A stretch of DNA of 64,000 nucleotides from Saposhnikovia divaricata (Eukaryota; Streptophyta; Magnoliopsida; Apiales; Apiaceae), in contig CM071600.1 of the NCBI GenBank assembly GCA_036435485.1, forward strand, positions 63,733,546 to 63,797,545, written 5' to 3'. Shown piece by piece: positions 10,029 through 20,000 of this stretch (its first letter is position 1; every line of letters starts with the position of its first letter). The position numbers and the translations under genes were made by a program. The notes beneath the pieces are model-generated. The model ran no database searches, had not been told where the DNA came from, and saw nothing but the letters and a program-made list of their open reading frames with translations.

Positions 10029-11105
10029 ATGGCGCCTAAGCGAATGAGGGGTGGTTCTATTAGGGTGGAGAGATTTTCTTCTCCAGATGCGGAGGTTGAG
10101 TATAATAAATTATTGTCAAGATCAGTGGCGAAAGAAAGAGGATTTTTGCCAATTCGTCATTATGGGTTGGTTTATGTGATTAGTGAGTTACGTTGGGGAG
10201 AGATTTGTAAGGCACCTGCTCCAGTTCCGTTGAATGTTGTTAGGGAGTTTTATGCGAATGCTAAAGGTGAGCCGGATGGGGTTAGTGTGGTTCGAGGTAA
10301 ACAGGTGGATTACAGTCCAGACGCTATTCGTCCAATTTTGGGACAACCACCTAAGGTTGTGGGGGAAGAAGATTGGGCAAGGAAGACTAGTGCGGATGTG
10401 GATATGGAGGTGATTGTTCATGAGTTATGTGTTCCCGGTACAGTTTGGAAGTATAAATTGGGAACTACTGAGCCGATTAATTTTCCGTCTTCTGCTCTGA
10501 ATAAGTTTGCACGAGCTTGGTATTTATTTATCTGTGCAAATATTATGCCTACTTCTCATACGGGTGAGGTAACAGCTGATAGAGCGATTCTTCTCTGGGG
10601 AATTCTAAAGGGCAAATACATTGACGTCGGATATATTGTTTATCAAAATATTGTTAGGTTTTTAAAGTCTCATGCACTGTCAGCGATGCCCCATGCTTCT
10701 ATTATAGCTGGTTTGTGTAAGGATAGTGGTGTTATATGGGGTGCGGAGGAGGATTTGCAGTCACCTTTGGCTTCCATTGTGGACGTGTCTATTGATCGAA
10801 TGCCGGAATGGCAAGGTGGGGTTCCACATCTGAGGGGGCTTGGTTATGTTGTAAGTGGTGATGATTCTAGTGGTCAGGGAGCGGGCGCTCCGCCACGTGC
10901 TAAGAGAGTTCCAAGAGTTTTAGATGCCCACTTTAGGCGGTTGTATAGGCGTATGGATGCTATTCATGCTAGTAACAGGGAGTATGCTCAAGATATGGCG
11001 ACAGCTTTGAGAGATGCAGGTATTCTGGCAAGGTGGCCAGTCTATGGAGCTCGTACGCAGTATCCACCGCCAGATTCAGATTCCTCCGAGGAGGAGGACG
11101 AGTAG
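10029..11105 (+). CDS. Putative plant transposon protein ORF of the Athila-like element (358 aa)
   Basis: Accessory ORF found in the 3' half of Athila-type elements, between pol and LTR. It resembles the family often named putative plant transposon protein (I think PF20167), whose function is unknown. Visible features: a basic start (MAPKRMRGG), a core with ERGFLPIRHYG, VREFYANA, FARAWYLFICANIMPTSHTGEVTADRA split by short loops, and an acidic tail (SDSSEEEDE). The first ATG is at 10029; the frame is open further upstream to 9951 without a better start. There is no signal peptide. The ORF is intact although the rest of the element is gone. Confidence 0.75.
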   Translation: MAPKRMRGGSIRVERFSSPDAEVEYNKLLSRSVAKERGFLPIRHYGLVYVISELRWGEICKAPAPVPLNVVREFYANAKGEPDGVSVVRGKQVDYSPDAIRPILGQPPKVVGEEDWARKTSADVDMEVIVHELCVPGTVWKYKLGTTEPINFPSSALNKFARAWYLFICANIMPTSHTGEVTADRAILLWGILKGKYIDVGYIVYQNIVRFLKSHALSAMPHASIIAGLCKDSGVIWGAEEDLQSPLASIVDVSIDRMPEWQGGVPHLRGLGYVVSGDDSSGQGAGAPPRAKRVPRVLDAHFRRLYRRMDAIHASNREYAQDMATALRDAGILARWPVYGARTQYPPPDSDSSEEEDE

Positions 11106-12536
11106 GTATGTTTTCTGCTATCCCTTGTATTTACTTCCATTCAATGCGGACATTGAATCTTTCAAGTTTGGGGGTGTTTTGAGGGATTAGTAGTTGTTGT
11201 TGTATTATGTGTTCATGTAGGATTTCATGTTTTGCATATTAGTAGTAGTAATTCATGTATATATGTTCGTGTTATCTACGTTTGTTTCATATAGGACATT
11301 CTGTTTTTATTTCTGTATACCATGTGAGTTCATTCTAGTTGCATTTTCATGGCATGCATATTTCATGATCCCTTAGGACGAGCTGATTCTGATTGGTAGG
11401 TAGGTGTCTAATTGAGTGTGGTAATGATGAATAGAGGGTTGATTTATAGTTTCTATGAAATTGACTTATGTGTTTCGGAAACAAAACTAATTACACAGAC
11501 TCATTGGGTACTTTTGGGCTAGGTTAAGGTCATGCTTGTTTGGATGTTTTGAGATTTAATCACTTGATTATATTTTGAATTTTCGTTATTCCCTTGATGG
11601 CGTAGGAGCATTAAAGTCTAAGTTTGGGGGAAAACAGAGATTTCATGCTTAATTGTAAATAATTGTCAATAATGGCTAGGTGTCAAATGGCTAGTAGCCG
11701 GCTCATATTTATATGAGTAGTCTAGGGTTGGAAATGAGAAAGGCTCATTCCAGATCGCAAAAAAAAAAAAGAATAGAAAAAAAAGAAAAAAAAAGTTAAT
11801 AAATTGTTTATATGCAAAATTAACTAGGGTGAGCTCTTTAATACTTGAGTAATTAAGTCTGAGGGGACTTAGTCCTAGTGACCTAAGGCTTTTATAGTCT
11901 GGGATCCACTGACCTAACACTCGCTACATGGGTATTATTGTATAAGCCTTTCGGGGTCTCATCCATTGCACGGTTAAATAAGCATGATTGTATATATGTG
12001 TTGTAGTAGTTAGTAATAAAGCATGAATTTCTGTCTACCTTGGATAAGGATGGAGGTGTTTCTAGGTTATGAAGTGTCTACAGTCTATTCTATTTATAAA
12101 CCTGTGATTATCTTGGCGAAGAATTTGTATGATTTTTGACCTAGTTTTGGGAGTATTTTTTATGAGCATCACACACACGCACGTTTCTGTCATGTATTGT
12201 TAGTATACGGGGACTTAGTCGAGCTCTATTTGGATTTAGTTGCATTCTTTGAGATATTTGCTTGTTAGTTGGTTTGGTTAGTTTGAAGGGGATCGTTGCA
12301 TTTTCATATTAGTTGCATTCATGCATTGCATTGCATTAGGTTAAATGGATTTTGTGGGTACATTCGCTATAGGCCCTCACGAGACCTTACTCGTCCACTA
12401 GGGCTGCCTAGGGGTTTAAAGGGCTTGTTGCATATGCCAAATGCAACCGTGATCACCTACGGAAGTGGTACTAGTTAGTTAGTTAGTTGTAATTGTTTAT
12501 GCTTGAGGACAAGCATCAGTTTAAGTTTGGGGGTTT
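11106..12536 (+). other. 3' non-coding region of the Athila-like element
   Basis: About 1.4 kb with no credible gene. It holds three copies of AAGTTTGGGGG (11164, 11620 and 12523); a fourth lies upstream at 9835. Only the last abuts the LTR and must be the working polypurine tract. An A-rich run (11760-11795) and a short TTAG microsatellite (about 12472-12487) are also present. Confidence 0.65.
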
Positions 12537-13769
12537 GATAAGTGGATTTTATATCCACTGGGAATGCCTCCGTTTGGCTTAAATTGATTGTTTTGGACTC
12601 AAGTTGTTGTAGTTTTGATGTGTTTTGCTGAGTTGTGCAGATTTACGAGAATGTTGATTAAAGTTGATGCTTCTATCGTTCTTGGAGAATTAATTAATTA
12701 AAATTCGGATTTTTGAGAAGGGCTGCGCAGCTTATACTGTTTTGGCCATATTTGGAGTTCTAGAAGTCCGTTTTCAGCCCATTTACAGTCCACGCGAAGC
12801 TTGAGAGATTTTCTACAATATGGGATAGGTTTCACACGACCAGGCTGCGTGTGGTGGGCCCAGGAAGCACGACCAGCAGATAGATGGGAGCAGACAAATT
12901 ACTGTTTTGCCCTTTTCTAGTTCTAATTGTATTTTAGGTACCTGAATTGAATTCTAATTGTAATAGAAGGTAATATCTTGCTGGGCAAGATTTGTAGAGC
13001 CTATTTAAACACATCTTACCATTGTAAATCATAATAATTCATAGCTTTTAATCGTATCAAGGTACTTTCGATCTTCAATTCTTTCTTCAATATTATGTTT
13101 TCATTCATTATCATTATTATTATGTTTTCTTTATTAAATATGCGTAACTAATTCTCTAATCTGAGGATTGGGTAGTATTCCTTGGTATTCATGCATGCTT
13201 GATTATGTGATTTTCTGCCTGGCTGATTTGTTAATGAGATCTTAACACAATTAGGGGAGTCATGAACCTTTGATTGTATTCTAGGGATTGTAATAAGCTT
13301 GGGAGAGAAGTTTCAATCTTAGTACATGATTTAACAGACATAATTTGAATATTAGATCGGGAGATTAATAGGAGAATTGTGAGACATATAATTCTTGGCA
13401 TATAACAGTTTATAGATATACTTTGATTGTATCACGGGAGTGTCAATTACGGTGTAGCTGTAAGCACTATATTGTAGCCTGGGAGGGTGCAGTATAACTT
13501 AAGAAGAATTGTTTTCAGCAAGGTAGGAACACAGATATCACATTAATATTGAGCATGTATTGAGACCAAGTGAAGAACCCCAGTTCTTAGATTGTTTTCC
13601 AACGTATTTGAATCTCAGTTTAAAATCAATTCTTAGTGCTTATAATTAGTTCTTGGTTAATTTAGTTAAAACACAAACCCAAAAATTCTTCTCACACACT
13701 TCTAGACGTAAAGAGATAAGATACTTGAACTTGATATTACATTCAGTCCTTCCCTGCGAACGAACAACA
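12537..13769 (+). repeat. 3' LTR of the Athila-like element (right end uncertain)
   Basis: Begins TGATAAGTGG just after the polypurine tract. The first 24 bp contain the inverted repeat AGTGGATTTTATATCCACT. The end is placed at CGAACGAACAACA because the LTR-like text stops there, but no second LTR or target duplication is available to prove it. Confidence 0.55.
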
Positions 13770-14707
13770 AAAATACTACTAACAGTTGATAGAATTCAAA
13801 CCTTGAATATAATATATTTAATCATTAGATCTAACGATTTTAATTTTTTACTAAAAATCTAATGGTCATTATTCGTAGTATACGGATTTTTATTATATTT
13901 TGTTAGTGATTAGAAGATATGATGTGATATTTTTGGGTATATATTAATTATTGCTAGATATAATATGATTGATGTTTTTAGGTGTTTATAAAAGGTAATA
14001 TCTTCAACTAAAATTAAATGTGAAAAAGACAATCGACTAATTACCATAATTATATTATGTTATTATTTATTTTAGGTGCTTTAATAGTATAGATATTGTA
14101 TATATTTTTCTTTATAATAAAGGTTAAATAAGTAAATTCACGAAATACTAAAAAACATATACCAAAAAATAGGTGCCAAAATTTTTAATATTTCGGCTAA
14201 TGTTTCCTTATTATAAACAACGTATACATATTTTTAATATATTTTATTAATAATTGAAAAATATGATGTTATATTTTCGGGTATATATTAACGATTGTAA
14301 GATTAGTTTTAAATTAAAAAGGTAACGTGTTTATTCAAAAGGAAATATTAATGATTGGAAGATATGATACGATTGATGTTTTTAGGTGTTAATAAAAGGT
14401 AATATCTTTAATTAAAAGTAAATATGAAAAAAGGCAATTGACTACTTATCATTAATTTATATTATGTTATTATTTATTTTAGGAGTTTTAATAGTATAGA
14501 TATCATATATATTTTTCTTTATAATGAAGGGTAAATAAGTAAATTCACTACGTACCAAAAAATAGGTACAAAAACTTTTAGTGTTTCGGCTTTTATATAA
14601 TAGTATAGATTCGTTTACTGATTTGCAAAATCATATATATGTTTAGCCATTTTTTTAAAAAATTGAAATAAATTTTGCTTACCACATCACAATGGTTTCC
14701 CAAAAAA
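13770..14707. repeat. AT-rich spacer with a diverged ~400-bp tandem duplication
   Basis: No gene seen. Sequence around 13905-14180 recurs at about 14300-14575, offset by 404 bp. Shared blocks include GATTGATGTTTTTAGGTG (13967 and 14371) and TTATTTATTTTAGG(T/A)G. The copies have several substitutions and indels, so the duplication is old. Confidence 0.7.
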
Positions 14708-14739
14708 CACTACACCATATATGGTCTTTACCAACACCT
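14708..14739 (+). repeat. Left terminal inverted repeat of the CACTA element
   Basis: 32 bp beginning CACTACACCATATATGG, matched by the reverse complement of 34370-34401 with a single A/G difference. AAA precedes it. Confidence 0.93.
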
Positions 14740-15000
14740 AAAACCGGTGTTGGCATGTAAAATGTAGCCTTAGATGGCTTATTTTTGATATAAGCCAACA
14801 CTGTATTTTGATGTTGCAATTGATGTCAACATATGTTGCCTTAAATATTTTTGATTAACAAAGCCTACACTTGTAGGGTGTTACCGTAGATTACCAAAAA
14901 AAAGTGTTAAAAAAAAGGGAAAATGGAAATCTTATTGGAGGGAAAGGAAAAATTTAGTGGGGGAACTAAAATTTTGGTAGCCGCCTAAATTTTATTCTAG
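14740..15000. repeat. Left subterminal repeat region of the CACTA element
   Basis: Contains repeated ACCGGTGTTGGC, AAGCCAACACTG, ATGTTGCAA and ATGTTGCC words in both orientations, the typical subterminal repeat structure of CACTA elements. Confidence 0.75.
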
Positions 15001-15064
15001 CACAATATAGAGAAAATAAATTCTTTCACTCTCTCTAACACTCCGTAACATGTATCTCTCTCGT

Positions 15065-15098
<34 letters not shown>

Positions 15099-15177
15099 CC
15101 CTAAAATCTTATTTGTGTATGATATTTGTAGTATTTCTCTAAAATCTTCTCGCTCTTGCTGTGGATTCTCTAAACCA
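15001..15177 (+). other. CT-rich leader-like exon inside the CACTA element
   Basis: Pyrimidine-rich stretch with a (CT)n run at about 15069-15095, ending at AACCAG followed by GTATTC, a good plant splice donor. The intron to 15417 ends TTTTGTAG. It resembles the 5' UTR and first intron of a plant ribosomal-protein gene. No coding first exon of RPS3 was found. Confidence 0.5.
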
Positions 15178-15581
15178 GGTATTCTCTATCTCCTATTTCT
15201 CTCTCTATCTCTCTTCTTCTCTCAGTGCTTTCTCGTTTTCTTCATCAGTCTTGTTCTCGTTCGAATTTGAAGCTAGAGTTGTGTGGTTATTGTTAATTTA
15301 AGATTTGTAAACCCTAAAATTTGGGGATTTTTAATTTTTCCAATATTATGAAAAAACCTAATTTCAATATTTTAAAATTTAGGGATTTTTAATTTGAGCA
15401 TTAATTTTATTTTGTAGGTGAGAAGGGAAGGAGAATTAGGGAGCTGACATCTGTTGTACATAAAAGATTCAAGTTCCCAGAGAACAGTGTTGAGCTTTAC
15501 GCTGAGAAAGTGAACAACAGGGGTCTCTGTGCTATTGCTCAGGCTGAGTCTTTCCGATACAAGCTTCTTGGAGGATTGGCT

Positions 15582-16859
15582 TGTTGAGTATTGAATACAG
15601 TAAAAGAATACAGAGGGGGGGTGAATGGATTCTTGAACTTTTCTTCGTTCTTGAATCTTTGCAGCAAGATAAGTGATGAGTGTGTGAGATATGAAGATGC
15701 GGATAATTAAAGACAAACACAACACAATATCACTTTAATCTAATATCTTATTAGATAAAGATTTTGCTACAATCTGTGAATACAAATGATAGTATTCTCA
15801 GCTTCGTTTTTCTCAGAGAGATATTTTCTGGGTATTTGAGAAACTTCAACACCTTTACAGCTAAGGAAGTGAGGCTGTATCCTTATAGACATGGATACAC
15901 CCACTTACTACAAATGAGGTAGGTAAAACAAAAACACTTTCCAGTCTGTCTATCTCATTTTAGTTAGAGTCCAAACGGCTACAGATTTGACTTTGAAAAG
16001 CCTGTTTAGATCCACTTCTTCAGCTCCTTGTCCCTTGTCTTATCTTTCCAAGCTTCTTTGTAGGCTTTCCAGCATGCTTTATAGGACAGAGTCAAATAAA
16101 GTATCCTGGCTTGTTGCAGGTTTCTGACTTGTACAATTCTTCAGTATTTTGTCCTCAAGAATGTATTCGAGAAGTGACTAAGTGAGTGATTCGAGAACTG
16201 GAGTTGACTTGATCGATAACTCTGAGTTCTCGAATAGTGTTATCTTGACATATCGAATCACTTCTCGAATAGCTCTTTTCTCTGGGACTCCTTGAGATAT
16301 CGAATAGAGCATTTTGACATATCGAATCCCTGAGATATCGAATAGCATATTGAGTCTTTGAGATATCGAATGTAGCATTGACTTGTTGACCCTTTGAGAA
16401 CTCGAACTGTTGACTCCTTGAGTTCTCGAACCGTGTAATAGACATATCGAATCCCTGAGATATCGAATGAGATATCGAGAGATATCGAATAGTGTCTTCT
16501 GAGATATCGAACTCCAGACTTCTCGAATGCTAGACTTCTCGAATAAACAAATGTACTTCTCGAATTAGTACTTAGGCAATTTCTTCATTTCTTCAATTCT
16601 TCAAATCCCAACTGTGATTATTTGACAGTCTTCATTTCCTTGCTTGAGGCATGAACCTTAGAACTTCTTTCAAGCTTTATTCTTGACTTAGTAGGTACAG
16701 TTACACAGATAGAATTTGATGCCTATTACATAGTACAAACAAGTAGAAACTCTACAACTAGAGGTTCCCTCAGTTAAGAGGTCATGTAGGTAATGCATAG
16801 CATTACGAACCACTTGGGCTTGTTATTAGATGTATTCAGGCATGCCTCTGTGACTAACA
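15582..16859 (-). repeat. 3' LTR of E2
   Basis: In element sense it starts TGTTAGTCACAG (at 16859) and ends CAATACTCAACA (at 15582). It nearly matches the 5' LTR at 28432-29710; the differences I saw are near 15965, 16047, 16062 and 16410, plus one length change in a G run. The motif array is at about 16160-16560. Confidence 0.95.
16160..16560 (-). promoter_or_regulatory. U3 motif array of E2 (TTCGAGAA and TTCGATATC)
   Basis: About twenty copies of two related words in element sense: ATTCGAGAA(G/C)T and ATTCGATAT(C/G)TC. The same array is in the 5' LTR (about 29010-29415), in E3 (59662-59990) and in the solo LTR (30305-30740). TTCGAGAA has the TTCnnGAA form of a heat-shock element core. Function is inferred. 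Confidence 0.75.
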
Positions 16860-16870
16860 ATCTCCCCCAA
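16860..16870 (-). other. Polypurine tract of E2
   Basis: Minus strand TTGGGGGAGAT directly before the LTR TG. It is the same tract as in E1. Confidence 0.85.
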
Positions 16871-17018
16871 ATTGTGAGTAAGACCCTTAGTCACAATTTC
16901 ATGTCTGATAACAAGCCTAACATACATAAAGATAAAACTTGACAGTACAGGTATGAATTTCCATTAGCAATTTGGATAGAACTACAGAGTGAGTAATCTT
17001 ACAGCCTATGATGAAGAA
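16871..17018 (-). other. 3' untranslated region of E2
   Basis: Short non-coding stretch between the stop codon of the third ORF and the polypurine tract; no other feature seen. Confidence 0.6.
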
Positions 17019-20000
17019 CTAGCCATTGTCTTTTGATTCCCTTTCCATAGCTTTGGCTTGAAATTCATCATATTCTTTCTCTCTTCTTTCTTTCTCCTTC
17101 CTTGTATTCTCATCCATAGCTTTTATTATTTCTGCCATAGCATCCAATTCTTCAAGCAAAATTGAGTCTTTGAAATCTTCAAGTACTGGTTCGAGAATAT
17201 TTGCAGGATAGTGGTTGAGTAGATTCATTCTGATGTTGACTTGATTTCCATTTCTCCTCCTATACTTTACCATGTAGGGGTTGAACTGAACTCTACACAA
17301 ACCCTTTTTCCTCAGCTTTTCTGCTTCACTTTCCAGTCTCTCAATTTCTCTCTCTCTTGCCAGCCATTTCTCAAAACACCCTTTTCTGACTTTTTCCTCA
17401 TGATCTCTCTTCATTTTCACAAAATCAATTAGCTCCAGCTTCCATACTCTCTCCACTTTATCTTCTGAGCTCAACAGTGCAATGATTCTCTCTATGTCAT
17501 ATAGCTTGCCCCAGTGTTGACATCCTCCTTGTTTGAATTTCTCCTCCCTTCCATCAGAATATTTAATCTCAAGGCAATTATCAACAATGGCAACATGATA
17601 GATTCTTTGAGCTTGCAAAAATTGCAGTTGGTCTACATCATAATCTTCATCTAGTGGTTGGAGTTTTAGGCCTGGATAGATTGTCAGGGTTTTTGATATG
17701 GTTGGCTTTGATTTCCTTGCAGCTTGCTTGAACTTGATTCTTTTTACATGATTACTTGGCAGCAGTATGTGACCTTTGTTTGTAGACCATTGTAGTATTC
17801 CATTAGCAGTTTGCTTTTTGAAACATACAGATGGTTTCTTGACTTGAATCTTCTTCTCTTCTTGAGGTGGCAAGACAGTTGCAGAAGCCATAGATGCAAA
17901 TTTTGAAAGGTCACTACTGGCAGCATTCACCCTAGACTTAGAGTCTTGCGTTGTGGTGAGGTTACTGTCAGCAATGCCTGAGGCTTGCTGTCTTCCACTT
18001 TTCCTCTCAGAGCCTTTACCTTGATCATCATCATTCTTCCTCTTCTCATCATCCTTCTTCTTCTTCTTGTCTTCATCACCCTTATTACTTCTGTGATGAC
18101 TTCTCCTTCCGTCACTTTTATCTTCATCCTTGTCTTGATCTTTGCTTGGGTTGAACTTAGCAGTCTCAGATACAATGCCAGTTACAATATATGACCTGAG
18201 ATAAGATATAGCTTCTAATTCTTCTGCTGTTCTTGATCCCTTCTTCTTGATCAGTTTCTCAATGATGGCTATGATGAGATTTTTATTTTGAGGAGTTAGA
18301 TGCTTAGGAATGACCAGCTGCTTGATATCTTCAATTCTTGTTCCAGCCTGGTAGATAATAGTTCTAGGATCTGTGAAAACTTCAGGTAGCCTTGAAGGTT
18401 GACCATTCCTCAAGTCATCATGAAGACTCTTGTTGTTCTCATTTCCCTTCTCAATTAGTCCAAGGAGCACATTCACTTCTGAGTGCTTTAGACTCTGTAG
18501 AGTATTGATGGTTAAGTGCCATATCTTGTTCTTTCCTACCATCAATATCTCCTTGAGCCATAGATCATTAAGCCTCCTTGGTACTACAGTGAGACAGTCA
18601 ATCTGACTCTTCAAACTCTCATGATATAGCAGAGCATCACCAGCCTGTTCTCTAGAGACTTTCAGAAACTCCAAGAATGCATCATCATGATAGACATTTG
18701 AGTTTGCAATTTCTTGTAGCTTGGCCTCAGTGACCACCTTCACTTCTACTGGCTTGGCACTCTTAGATATTGAGATTTGAGGCTTGTCAGATGGCATACT
18801 CCCTGCAACCACTGTGGTTGTGATAGACTGCCTTTGACCATCAGTAGTAGTGATGTGCACAGTTGGTAGAGTGACAACTGGCAGAGAAGTGGGAGGCTTG
18901 GGAGGCTCATCAACTTTGTCCTTTCCTTTTCCAGGCACATGAGTAGTAGATTTCAAAGTTCTCTGATGGCCACCCTCAGTGATCTTGATGCCCTTTTCTA
19001 GTGGTCTCTCCCCCTTTGGATTTGAGTTCTTTGATATCCTCTTCTCCCCCTTAGGCTTGTTGACAGACACAGGGGCTGTAGGAGGCACCTTTGGAGTTGA
19101 AGATTCATCAGGTAGAGGGAGACCCATGTGCTTCATCATTGCAGACAACATTGATTGTTGATGCAGAAGAACATCAGCTGTGGTGGTGGCTTGAGTGTTC
19201 AACTGCTCAGTCAGAGTTGTCACAGTGTCTGTAAGATGAGCATTGGACTTGTGGAGAGAGACTACCTCCTTTTCAAGAGTATCCACTTTAATGAAGAGTT
19301 CATTGGCCTTAAAACCAGATAGGGATTGATCCTTCAGTCTCTGCACTTCGAACCTTGACATCTCATGCACAGGAACCTCAGTGACCAGCTTGTCTCCATA
19401 TTGATTTGCAAAGAGGGTCCTGAGCATGGCATTGGCATCAGTTGTCTGATCTGATAAGGATTGAAATTTGTGCCCCAGACCTGTGACAGCATCCTTGAGA
19501 ATAGCCAAACCATTGTCCATCCTGGTGCAAGTAGCATTGCAGGTTCGAATGTCCTTGAGAACAGTCTCCAATTGAGGGAATTTAGCATCAAAAGTCCTCT
19601 TGATCTCATGCACCTCCTTGGTTGTAGCTGAACACACTTCATTAATTTCTGTCTTTAAGCCTTTACCAAGATAGTGTGCAGCCTTGAGAATGCCTTTATA
19701 GCTATCATTCACTGCTTCAAACACATCAGTAGGGTTGAGAGATTTGGCATTGGACCCTAGTGAAGTGATGTACTCTTCTCTGAGGTACTGGAGACCTTCT
19801 GAGAGAGGGATTGAATTGGTTCCTTGCAGCCAAGCATCGATATTCCCATCTCTCTCAGTTTCATCTATGATCTTCTCCTTCTGTAGCTCTACATCCTCTT
19901 TGTGACATAGGAGAATAGCTTCATAGTCTGGATTGGGCATGTTTGCAGTGAGAAGGTGCTGAGCAATTTTTGTGAACTCAGGGATCTGATCCACAACTAA

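Larger units (their letters stand above)
9581..13769 (+). mobile_element. Athila-like Ty3/gypsy fragment, 3' part
   Basis: Contains one ORF of a plant transposon-protein family, a long non-coding stretch with AAGTTTGGGGG polypurine motifs, and a 3' LTR starting TGATAAGTGGATTTTATATC, all typical of Athila elements. Gag, pol and the 5' LTR are absent: either they were deleted or the element was cut by the copia element to the left. Bases 9581-10028 are a T/A-rich leader with no ORF of note and one polypurine-like motif. Confidence 0.7.

Noticed and set aside
10188..10421. Minus-strand frames opposite the Athila ORF and opposite pol/gag genes
   Set aside because: Shadows of the real coding strand without any recognisable domain.
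12296..12478. 60-codon frame before the Athila LTR
   Set aside because: Short, no homology, in the 3' non-coding region.
15069..15095. (CT)n run as a regulatory GAGA element
   Set aside because: Common in plant 5' leaders; noted only as part of the leader-like exon.
16155..16445. Minus-strand open frames in the E2 3' LTR (and matching ones at 29006-29296 and 59624-59985)
   Set aside because: They are produced by the stop-poor TTCGAGAA/TTCGATATC repeats and lie wholly in the LTR; no protein family or conserved start.
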